Source: Bacteroidota bacterium (GTDB lineage: Bacteria; Bacteroidota; Bacteroidia; UBA8524). Taken from it: DNA of 53,957 bases. This document shows positions 1-5,794 of the stretch, in pieces. Position numbers and translations under genes: made by a program. The notes beneath the pieces were generated by a model that saw only the letters and a program-made list of their open reading frames with translations, made no database searches and had not been told where the DNA came from. The stretch spans positions 1 through 53,957 of the forward strand of contig WBUH01000023.1 in NCBI GenBank assembly GCA_008933805.1. Direction: 5' to 3'. The first letter of the stretch is position 1. Each line of letters starts with the position of its first letter.

Positions 1-294
1 AGTTTTAAAGAAATGTATCCTTCTTACTTTTTTACTTATTTCTTTATAGGAATCAACATAGTAAAACTTATAATCGTGGTGGTAAGTTTCACTGACATAT
101 TCATTTTCAACTATCATTGTCCTCACCTCATACTTGCTTGGATCAGACTTTCCATCAAAATATGAAAGTAGATATTTAACTAAATATTTATGTTCTATTC
201 TTTCTCCTGGATACTCACTAATAGATTTTAAATAATTTATTAAATTTTGTTTTGAAAATTCAATAATTTGGAAACTTTTACGGGTAGAATTCAT
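1..294 (-). CDS. Hypothetical protein, 3' end outside window
   Basis: An open frame of 98 codons runs from an ATG at 294 to the left edge without a stop, so the gene is cut by the window. The in-frame TGA three codons before the ATG makes this the only start, and an AGGA lies directly in front of it. The visible residues are rich in Lys, Tyr and Ser, begin MNSTRKSFQIIEF, and include HHDYKFYYVDSY. I do not recognise the family. The gene is very AT-rich and follows the integrase on the same strand with a 70-bp gap, so it is probably part of the island. Confidence 0.6.
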   Translation of the reverse strand, partial: MNSTRKSFQIIEFSKQNLINYLKSISEYPGERIEHKYLVKYLLSYFDGKSDPSKYEVRTMIVENEYVSETYHHDYKFYYVDSYKEISKKVRRIHFFKT

Positions 295-364
295 TCCTAA
301 TCAATTCACTGCAAAAAACAGTTAAAATTTCATTTTTACTACCGTTAAAACACCCTTTTTAGAG

Positions 365-1540
365 TTAACTTTTTGCAAGATAATTGGCCCAGTCCTGCAT
401 CATCTTAGTACGCTCGTCTAGAAATTTTGCTCGATCATAAGCACGATCAACCAGACTTTTAGGCGCATGAGCAAGCTGCCGATCAACTACTTCATGCCTG
501 TAGCCTAATTTTTCTTTTATAGTACTCATGGCAAGTGCCCTAAAGCCATGCCCGGTCATGCGACCTTTAAACCCAAGCCGCTCCAACCCTTTTAATACTG
601 TATTATTGCTCATATGCTTCCGGGGTGAATGGTGGCCGGGAAATATCCATGCATGCGTTCCATTTCGCTCCTTCAAGTCCATAAGGATTTCAATCGCCTG
701 CCGTGACAAAGGTACTATGTGTTCGTTACGCATTTTCATACGTTCGGGCGGTATAACCCACTGTTTATTGTCGAAATCAACTTCATCCCATTTTGCCTCG
801 ATTAACTCCTTAGTGCGAACGAAAGTGAGCATAAGCAGACGTATAGCCTGCCGGGTGTCATGGTGAAGACGGGCATTATTATAGTTTAGAGCAAATAGCA
901 GGCTTGGAATTTCTTTTATTTCAAGGCAGGCATAATGTGATTTAACAACAGGTTTTAAAACCATACCTATTTCCGCAGCGGGGTTTATTAATGCTCTTTC
1001 ATAAATAATAGCATAGCGAAATATCTGAGAGCAGTATTGCCGCAAGCGGTGCGCAGGTTCAACCGCTCCGCGTTTTTGAACCTTTTCTAAAGCAGAAATA
1101 ATGTGTGATGGCCTGACATCCAAAATCGGCATAAAACCAATTCGCGGAAAAATATCCCGTTCAAGCCTATGTAATACAGTCTTTGCATGCCGCTCTGTCC
1201 ACTTAAGTTTAAAGGTTTCATGCCACTCACGGGCTACGACCTCAAACGTATCTCCGGCTTTCTTTTCGGCAAAGAGCTTGGCGCTTTGCTTTGCCTGCAT
1301 AGGATCTATATGCTGTTCCAGCAATTTCCGGGCTGCCGTACACTTCTCATCAGCTTCTTTTAAAGAAGTTTCAGGGTAAACACCCAATGCCAACCGCTTT
1401 TCCTTACCAGCAAAGCGGTATTTCATGCGCCAATATTTACTGCCGTTAGGCATGACTTCTAAGTACAAACCCCGCCCTGCCGCGAGTTTGTAAGATTTAT
1501 CCTTAGGTTTTGCCTGGCTACATTGAAGATTCGTTAGCAT
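365..1540 (-). CDS. P4-type tyrosine integrase (DUF4102 + phage integrase)
   Basis: Site-specific recombinase of the P4/CP4 island family, 391 residues, a normal length. The N-terminal part (about 1-90) matches the Arm-DNA-binding domain (DUF4102), with GRGLYLEVMPNGSKYW and LGVYPETSLKEA. A SAM-like core-binding domain follows (about 98-185). The catalytic domain shows the expected residues: Arg242 (FVRTKEL), Lys269, His331 and Arg334 (HGFRA), His358 (LAHAP) and the nucleophile Tyr368 (AYDRAKF). The region upstream (1541-1826) is filled with TGCCCCCA boxes. This integrase class is commoner in Proteobacteria than in Bacteroidota, which supports lateral arrival. All catalytic residues are present, so it is probably active. 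Its target is likely the tRNA-Pro at 9381-9454, but no second copy of the tRNA 3' end was seen in the window. Confidence 0.93.
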   Translation of the reverse strand: MLTNLQCSQAKPKDKSYKLAAGRGLYLEVMPNGSKYWRMKYRFAGKEKRLALGVYPETSLKEADEKCTAARKLLEQHIDPMQAKQSAKLFAEKKAGDTFEVVAREWHETFKLKWTERHAKTVLHRLERDIFPRIGFMPILDVRPSHIISALEKVQKRGAVEPAHRLRQYCSQIFRYAIIYERALINPAAEIGMVLKPVVKSHYACLEIKEIPSLLFALNYNNARLHHDTRQAIRLLMLTFVRTKELIEAKWDEVDFDNKQWVIPPERMKMRNEHIVPLSRQAIEILMDLKERNGTHAWIFPGHHSPRKHMSNNTVLKGLERLGFKGRMTGHGFRALAMSTIKEKLGYRHEVVDRQLAHAPKSLVDRAYDRAKFLDERTKMMQDWANYLAKS

Positions 1541-1826
1541 ATGGGGGCATCTCCATTTCTGCTATTTCATTTGTGCCCCCAAAAACTTCCCCAATGAGGC
1601 TAGATTTGGGGGCATCAGTTAAGACGGGGTTAGATGATAGAATCTCATAAAACCCTCAGAATTGCAAGGTTTTTTGAATGATTTTAGACTTGTTTGGAGG
1701 AATAAATGGAGCGAGTGAAGGGATTAATAAATGAACTTTAAATGTTTGGTGTTATTGAATATTTAAAGTTCGAACTTTCCACATGCCCCCACAAATGCCC
1801 CCACGGATTTCTGCGGTTTTTGGAGC
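1541..1826. promoter_or_regulatory. Integrase upstream region with five TGCCCCCA boxes
   Basis: A non-coding 286-bp gap between the integrase and the AlpA-like gene. It carries the octamer TGGGGGCA/TGCCCCCA five times: 1542-1549 (plus), 1574-1581 (minus), 1607-1614 (plus), 1784-1791 and 1796-1803 (both minus). The first three are spaced 32 and 33 bp apart and the last two 12 bp apart. Clusters like this next to a P4-type integrase are expected for arm-type binding sites and for autorepression of the int promoter. The assignment is inferred; the boxes themselves are seen directly. Confidence 0.65.
1734..1770. repeat. Inverted repeat AACTTTAAAT / ATTTAAAGTT
   Basis: Perfect 10-bp arms at 1734-1743 and 1761-1770 with a 17-nt AT-rich spacer. 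It lies between the two groups of TGCCCCCA boxes. It could be a regulator site or part of the recombination region. Confidence 0.55.
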
Positions 1827-2021
1827 CTATTTTTGTCCTATATCATCAAGTAAAGCATGAATATCCTGAGCACGCCATGCTGTGGTTTTAGGACCAAGTT
1901 TTACAGGCTGTGGAAAACGCCCATCTTTTACGCCAGCCCACCATGAAGATTTGCCTACCGGAAAGACTTTTAAAATTTCATTTATTCTCACAAATCCAAT
2001 TTCAGGTAAGGAATTAGTCAT
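1827..2021 (-). CDS. AlpA-family excisionase/transcriptional regulator
   Basis: Small DNA-binding protein of 64 residues. It has the AlpA layout: an N-terminal winged helix-turn-helix (FVRINEILKVFPVGKSSWW), the turn DGRFPQPVKLG, then WRAQDI and a short C-terminal helix. AlpA proteins regulate integrase genes or act as recombination directionality factors. Its start lies inside the end of the preceding gene (8-bp overlap), so the two are translated together. The integrase follows downstream after a 286-bp regulatory gap, the usual layout of P4-like islands. Confidence 0.87.
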   Translation of the reverse strand: MTNSLPEIGFVRINEILKVFPVGKSSWWAGVKDGRFPQPVKLGPKTTAWRAQDIHALLDDIGQK

Positions 2022-2298
2022 TTCCGTTTACCACACTGTATTGCGTTGAATAATTCTTTTCCAGCCAATGCTGAATATCTCTTACACGCCAGCCCATTAT
2101 GTTTCCGTAAATAATTTGCTTTTGGGGAAACTCGCCTCTAAGACACATACGATATATTTGTTCCGAGGACAGACCTGTCACTTTTTCAATAGTTTCTTCA
2201 TCAAGAAAGCCATTCATCTGAATATGCAGTGCGGCCAAAAATTGGTTGCCGTCACTGATTGATAGTTGCTGCAAAATATCCTTAATAGTATCGCTCAT
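2014..2298 (-). CDS. Second AlpA-like HTH protein
   Basis: A 94-residue protein with a distinct N-terminal helix pair (about 1-30) and then an AlpA-like winged HTH: FLDEETIEKVTGLSSEQIYR, GEFPQKQIIYGN, MGWRVRDIQHWLEKN. It differs from the downstream AlpA gene, which it overlaps by 8 bp, so the island encodes two paralogous regulators in tandem. The start is supported by a strong Shine-Dalgarno-like sequence (TAAGGAG, about 7 nt before the ATG), uncommon in Bacteroidota. A palindrome lies at 2330-2347 in its promoter region. It may be the island's repressor or activator, with the second gene as the excisionase; the division of labour is inferred. Confidence 0.78.
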   Translation of the reverse strand: MSDTIKDILQQLSISDGNQFLAALHIQMNGFLDEETIEKVTGLSSEQIYRMCLRGEFPQKQIIYGNIMGWRVRDIQHWLEKNYSTQYSVVNGND

Positions 2299-2329
2299 TC
2301 CATACTCCTTACTGTTAGCTAATCCGCAT

Positions 2330-2347
2330 ATAGGAATATAATCCTAT
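2330..2347. promoter_or_regulatory. Candidate operator upstream of the AlpA-like pair
   Basis: Inverted repeat ATAGGA-N6-TCCTAT, 32 bp before the start at 2298. A dyad at this position fits binding by one of the two downstream HTH proteins. No clear promoter box could be assigned. Confidence 0.45.
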
Positions 2348-2770
2348 CATGTTGTCAATTGAATCCGCTGAAAATTCCATCGTATGCAGAAACAAGTTGC
2401 AGTTTCCGCAATACATACAAATTTCTTGTTTATGTGAATGTGCCCGCCTAAGAGATAAACCTAAAATTTACCTATGCCTTTTTGTAGGCTTTTCCAAACT
2501 TCTTAATGACACTTTTTTATCAGGGATATTTGCAAAACTTCAAGAAAATTCTGCAACTGGCGTTCGCCTGTATGCCTTGCATTTCCTGACTTTGTGCGAT
2601 TATTTAGGTATGTTATAAAAGGACTATTAGTTGTCAAAATTTATGATAAAGATTTCCTGTAAGCTTACCGAAGTGAAGAAGAGAAGGGGAAGTAAGCGAA
2701 AGGAATTGAAAAGGGATAAACCCTTACCGTTAAAAAATAAGAAGACAAGGGTTTGCCGCTTCCGGCGGCG

Positions 2771-2799
2771 AAAAAGCAGTCCATTGTCAGGCTGCTTTT
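2771..2799 (-). terminator. Rho-independent terminator of the cargo operon
   Basis: Stem AAAAGCAG (2772-2779) / CTGCTTTT (2792-2799) with a 12-nt loop. Read on the minus strand the stem runs into TTTTT, followed by a second small GC hairpin (2755-2769). It sits 47 bp after the stop of the ArdC-like gene. Confidence 0.6.
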
Positions 2800-2846
2800 C
2801 TTATATGCCTTGTGCTATATAGAAAGGCATAGGTTGGTTATGGTAC

Positions 2847-3293
2847 TTAATACTCCAAAGGCTCCAAGCTGAACTTGTGAAGCGTAGCGGGTGGTTCTGC
2901 TTCCGGCACTTCGACTGGCTCACCTACCGGGTCAACCTGCGCATTTGAAAACAAGTAAGCCAGCGGAAAAAACTTCATAAGCTCGTCAAGCTCTTCGGCA
3001 GTTTTGCCGTCCTCGATTGGCCGCTGAATTTCTTTTGGCCGCGCCCATAGTAAAAAGGCTTTCTCTCCCTTCTGTACCTGGTAGCCTTCTTTTCTCCATT
3101 GCTGATAGCTTTTAAACTGGCGGTGTGCGTCGCTTTTATAAAGCGTTTCAACTATTGCGTCATTAATGGTTAAGAACGTACCTGCCTCCACAAGGTCGGC
3201 CACTTCGAGGCTAAGAAGTTTCAGGCGTTCACGAGCTTCGTCAATCGGTCGTTTTTTGGTTTCTGTTGTTTGTGTTGTCATGGTTATATTCAA
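2847..3293 (-). CDS. ArdC-N-like (ssDNA-binding, anti-restriction) protein
   Basis: A 148-residue protein. The central part (about 15-90) resembles the N-terminal domain of ArdC-type proteins: a helical start, FKSYQQWRKEGYQVQKGEKA, and the strand LLWARP. In ArdC this domain binds single-stranded DNA and protects incoming plasmid DNA from restriction. The metalloprotease half of full ArdC is absent; the C-terminal third is acidic and Pro-rich. Such N-domain-only proteins are common cargo of Bacteroidota mobile elements. The first ATG lies 53 bp inside the upstream gene, so a later start (ATG at 3281, MTTQTTETK) is possible. Function is inferred from the domain only. Confidence 0.68.
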   Translation of the reverse strand: MNITMTTQTTETKKRPIDEARERLKLLSLEVADLVEAGTFLTINDAIVETLYKSDAHRQFKSYQQWRKEGYQVQKGEKAFLLWARPKEIQRPIEDGKTAEELDELMKFFPLAYLFSNAQVDPVGEPVEVPEAEPPATLHKFSLEPLEY

Positions 3294-3573
3294 TTATTTT
3301 TTCTGACAATTCTTTGATTTCCCTTTCTATTGCTGTTAGCCGCTTGCGGTACTCCGCAAGCATGTAAGCAAGCGCTTTAGTGATGATTCCTTTATGCGTA
3401 CTTCTAAATACAAGGCCGCGATTTTCGATTTCCATGCTCATTGGCTGGTCACGCTTGAGAGAGTCCCGCTCCACCAGCATTTCAAGCTGGTCGGCGCGGG
3501 CGGATAGCACTTTGCGCACCTGTACCAGAAACTCCAGTTCTTCAAAGGGATTTTCGTATTTGATTTTTACCAT
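3241..3573 (-). CDS. Coiled-coil hypothetical protein of mobile element
   Basis: A 110-residue, strongly charged protein predicted to be almost entirely helical, with heptad-like segments at about 10-40 (EELEFLVQVRKVLSARADQL) and 75-100 (YRKRLTAIEREIKELSEKI). I do not recognise a named family. Its 3' end overlaps the ArdC-N-like gene by 53 bp in another frame, so the two are probably co-translated. A strong hairpin (3590-3612) lies between it and the gene upstream. Confidence 0.62.
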   Translation of the reverse strand: MVKIKYENPFEELEFLVQVRKVLSARADQLEMLVERDSLKRDQPMSMEIENRGLVFRSTHKGIITKALAYMLAEYRKRLTAIEREIKELSEKIIEYNHDNTNNRNQKTTD

Positions 3574-3589
3574 AAGTTTAAAAGTTTAA

Positions 3590-3612
3590 AGCCCGTGCAG
3601 GCTGCACGGGCT
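3590..3612. repeat. Perfect hairpin AGCCCGTGCA / TGCACGGGCT
   Basis: Ten-bp arms with a 3-nt loop in the 49-bp gap between two minus-strand genes. Minus-strand RNA would continue with TTTAAACTTTT, so it could act as a weak terminator or as an RNA-processing/stability hairpin that sets the ratio of the genes on either side. Confidence 0.6.
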
Positions 3613-3622
3613 GTGCCGGGGT

Positions 3623-4117
3623 TCACTTTTGGCCGTAGGCTAAAATCTGCGTGTCATATTCAGCGATTTTGCCCTCTAACAGGCCTGCAAGGTGGGCAAG
3701 CATTTCTTTCACCAGCTTGGGGTTGGTGATGTTGTATTCTCGGCGGTTGCTGTCGTGCAGCTCGATGCGCACGCCGTAGGTGTTGCCCGTTTCAAACTTT
3801 GTTAAATCCTCGTCTGCTATTTCAAGCCCGTTGACGGCCTCCAAATGCGTTTCAAAGCGGCGGCGGATATTCACCAGCCTTTCCAGCCCTAAAAAATACT
3901 GGATTTGCTGCTCTAAGGTTTTGGGCTGCTCCGGTGCGGTGGCCTCTGCGGTTGACGGTTTTTCTTCCGCTTTTGGCTTTTCTTCGGCTTTGGGTGCGGT
4001 TCCCTCTTTTGCGGGTGCTGTGTTTTTGCCATTAACATCGGGTTGATTGATGGTTTTGTTGTTTGTGGCGGGTGTTACTTCCTTCGCACCGTTGCCGTTG
4101 TTTTTGGGTATTGTCAT
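3623..4117 (-). CDS. Hypothetical protein with disordered N-terminus
   Basis: A 164-residue protein in two parts. Residues 1-65 are low complexity, rich in Asn, Thr, Pro, Ala, Lys and Glu, with repeats such as KAEEKPKAEEKPS; they are probably disordered. Residues 66-164 look like a compact alpha/beta domain: QIQYFLGLERLVNIRRRF, then YGVRIELHDSNRREYNITN and a C-terminal helix. I cannot name the family. It begins the cargo operon (3623-4117, 3241-3573, 2847-3293), and similar disordered-head genes occur in Bacteroidota conjugative elements. The 630 bp upstream of it hold no gene. Confidence 0.62.
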   Translation of the reverse strand: MTIPKNNGNGAKEVTPATNNKTINQPDVNGKNTAPAKEGTAPKAEEKPKAEEKPSTAEATAPEQPKTLEQQIQYFLGLERLVNIRRRFETHLEAVNGLEIADEDLTKFETGNTYGVRIELHDSNRREYNITNPKLVKEMLAHLAGLLEGKIAEYDTQILAYGQK

Positions 4118-4175
4118 TGCTTTAAATGATTTTGTTTTAAGCCGTGCGAGATTCTCTCACAACAAAAAACATTTC

Positions 4176-4336
4176 CCCCGAAAGGGATAAGCAACTCCCC
4201 ATTGTGCGGCATGGCGGAATTGGCAAGGCGGCAGGTCATAATTTTTTATGAGGCACGAAAGAAAAAATTTGAATGCCCCGAAGGCCCCGGCCTTGACAAG
4301 GTGCGGGGGATGAAATTTGCTTAGCCCCTTTCGGGG
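4176..4336. ncRNA. Candidate structured RNA (about 160 nt), unknown class
   Basis: Long-range pairing closes a nested fold: CCCCGAAAGGG (4176-4186) with CCCTTTCGGGG (4326-4336), then AAGCAA (4189-4194) with TTGCTT (4317-4322), then TCCCC (4196-4200) with GGGGA (4306-4310). Inside are the hairpins TCATAA-TTTT-TTATGA (4236-4251) and AAGGC-CCCG-GCCTT (4281-4294). The segment 4211-4235 resembles the D-arm of a tRNA-Leu (TGGCGGAATTGG), but no T-arm follows, so it is not a normal tRNA. Strand and function are unknown; it could be a structured RNA or a DNA-level site of a mobile element. Confidence 0.4.
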
Positions 4337-4620
4337 TGAAAATGAGAAAAAGAGAAAAGCCGCTTAAACAAAATCAAAGGAAAGAGCCCGGTGCGCAGCC
4401 TACATTGCGGGGGCAAGATGGCTTCCAAGCAATTGAAAGAGCAATGGGTATGAAAGCAACAATGAACTGCGGAGCGGCTTTTATACTCCTTGCGCCGTTA
4501 TGTCTGCCCTGCAAGTTGTGGGAAAATTCATAAGAGATTTTTAGATCATTGCATACGAAACAAGGGTAGATAAGAAAAGTAAGCGTAGGTATTGCATTTT
4601 GATCGGTAAAGGGGATTTTG

Positions 4621-4649
4621 AATTTCTTGACGCAATGCGTCAAGAAATT
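4621..4649. repeat. Perfect inverted repeat, 14-bp arms, 1-nt centre
   Basis: Arms AATTTCTTGACGCA and TGCGTCAAGAAATT around a single A. A near-perfect palindrome of this length is more like a protein-binding or recombination site than an ordinary terminator, because a one-nucleotide loop is unfavourable in RNA; the inner bases would have to open. Confidence 0.6.
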
Positions 4650-4710
4650 GGATAGGAATAGGTGAAGTATTTACCAGTAAGTCCAATGTTGAACTTTTCC
4701 GTCATGTTAA

Positions 4711-4745
4711 ATTTAATTTGGTACGCAAAGCGTACCAAATTAAAT
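4711..4745 (-). terminator. Hairpin with 16-bp arms after the SIR2-HerA-nuclease operon
   Basis: ATTTAATTTGGTACGC (4711-4726), loop AAA, and the exact complement at 4730-4745. It starts 5 bp beyond the stop of the nuclease gene, and on the minus strand the stem is followed by TTTAAC. It most likely ends the operon transcript or protects its 3' end. Confidence 0.65.
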
Positions 4746-4750
4746 CAGAA

Positions 4751-5788
4751 CTACTGACAGACATCATTTATTTCTTTTTCTATCACTTTATATTTATCTT
4801 TAACGTCTTCGCCCATATAGTAATTAAGTAGGTCTCTTTTACTCAGAGTTCCTTCGTTTAGAAACTTTGTTAAGTAATCTTGGTTGAATTGCATTAATAA
4901 AATACTTTTTTCTAGCTGCCTAAGTATTTCTCTATTATTTTCAATATTACTTAAAACTAAAGACTTTATTTTTATTATGCAATTGATATCTTTGATAATT
5001 CTGTTAATCATTATTGCAAGAAGATCTTTATCAAGCTCAGTTGGTTTTGCGTTTAATGCAATATCTCTTAGTAGCATATATGCAATAGCAAGGTTCGAAT
5101 AATCGCCTTTTTGGCTATTGACTATTGCTATAAATCCTACGGCAGGTATGTATCCAACATTATCGCAAAATTTCAATATTGAACTGTCAACTAAAGATGC
5201 GTCAAAAACAATCAAACTTGCCATCGCGCCTCGGTTAGCTTGTGCTTCAATCAATTGACTCCAAGCCGTATCAGTTTTTCGCGTGAAAATATCTCTATTT
5301 TCAATCTCTCCCAGCTTGATCCCTTTATCAAATTTACATTCAATAACTATTCGTGTTTCTGAATTGCCATTTATTTCACAAACAATATCCCCCGTTTTAT
5401 TTTTTTCTAAATGACCAACTGTGTTTCCAGTTAAAAGGGCTTTATCATTTAAATTTTTCTTCAAAAAATATTGATTTAAGAAATCGGCTATTTCTTCTTC
5501 AGCTAGAACACCCTTTACATTGCTTTTGTAAAAGAGTTCTTTCTTCATTTCAAAAATCAACTTAAGGCTTTCAAGTTCAGTTCCCAACTCGTTGCTGGTC
5601 TTTGAAAGAAAAGCTGAAATCCTGTCTTCCATCAAAGCCAGAATTCCAATATAAATTGCACGAATTAATTTCCCTTCCCGTTCTGAGGCCGGAAGGTTGT
5701 TAAAGTAGTTAAATACAATTGGGTTTTCTATTTCAAAGCCTGAAATTTCAATGCGACTAAGTTGTTGGTTAATCGATACTGTTCCCAT
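4751..5788 (-). CDS. PD-(D/E)XK nuclease-like protein, third gene of SIR2-HerA operon
   Basis: A 345-residue protein. The core of a PD-(D/E)XK nuclease fold is visible: Glu98-100 in the helix VLAEEEIADFLNQYF, Asp134 in KTGDIVCEI, and Glu150-Cys-Lys152 in RIVIECKFD, followed by a helix with Gln (TAWSQLIEAQANRGA, 175-189) as in many such enzymes. The N-terminal 90 residues and the C-terminal 120 are helical. No closer family could be named. It begins 6 bp after the HerA stop, so it is almost certainly translated with SIR2 and HerA. Inference: it supplies DNA cleavage, or gates an effector, in a complex with the HerA hexamer, loosely analogous to NurA with archaeal HerA. It could instead be a catalytically weak scaffold. 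Confidence 0.7.
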   Translation of the reverse strand: MGTVSINQQLSRIEISGFEIENPIVFNYFNNLPASEREGKLIRAIYIGILALMEDRISAFLSKTSNELGTELESLKLIFEMKKELFYKSNVKGVLAEEEIADFLNQYFLKKNLNDKALLTGNTVGHLEKNKTGDIVCEINGNSETRIVIECKFDKGIKLGEIENRDIFTRKTDTAWSQLIEAQANRGAMASLIVFDASLVDSSILKFCDNVGYIPAVGFIAIVNSQKGDYSNLAIAYMLLRDIALNAKPTELDKDLLAIMINRIIKDINCIIKIKSLVLSNIENNREILRQLEKSILLMQFNQDYLTKFLNEGTLSKRDLLNYYMGEDVKDKYKVIEKEINDVCQ

Positions 5789-5794
5789 ATTATA

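Larger units (their letters stand above)
2299..2846. other. 548-bp stretch without a confident gene
   Basis: It lies between the AlpA-like pair and the ArdC-like gene. Two short plus-strand frames (2349-2618, 89 codons; 2631-2822, 63 codons) are open, but their products are Cys-rich or Lys/Arg-rich without a recognisable fold or start signal, so I do not call them genes. Recognisable content is the dyad at 2330-2347, a GC-rich hairpin GCCGC-N5-GCGGC (2755-2769) and the terminator-like hairpin at 2771-2799. Confidence 0.5.
4118..4750. other. 633-bp non-coding stretch rich in hairpins
   Basis: No convincing gene was found: the short frames at 4336-4533 (plus) and 4374-4643 (minus) have no recognisable product. 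The interval holds a nested long-range fold (4176-4336), a perfect 14-bp-arm hairpin (4621-4649) and a perfect 16-bp-arm hairpin (4711-4745). It separates the cargo operon from the SIR2-HerA operon. Confidence 0.55.

Noticed and set aside
2349-2822. Two short plus-strand frames (89 and 63 codons) in the island gap
   Set aside because: No start signal, no recognisable fold, Cys-rich or Lys/Arg-rich composition, and they overlap the operator and terminator structures of the flanking minus-strand genes.
4208-4285. A complete tRNA-Leu gene
   Set aside because: Only the D-arm-like part matches; there is no T-arm (GGTTCGAATCC-like) sequence and the acceptor ends do not pair.
4336-4643. Frames of 65 codons (plus) and 89 codons (minus)
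   Set aside because: They overlap each other on opposite strands, neither has a plausible product, and the interval looks non-coding.
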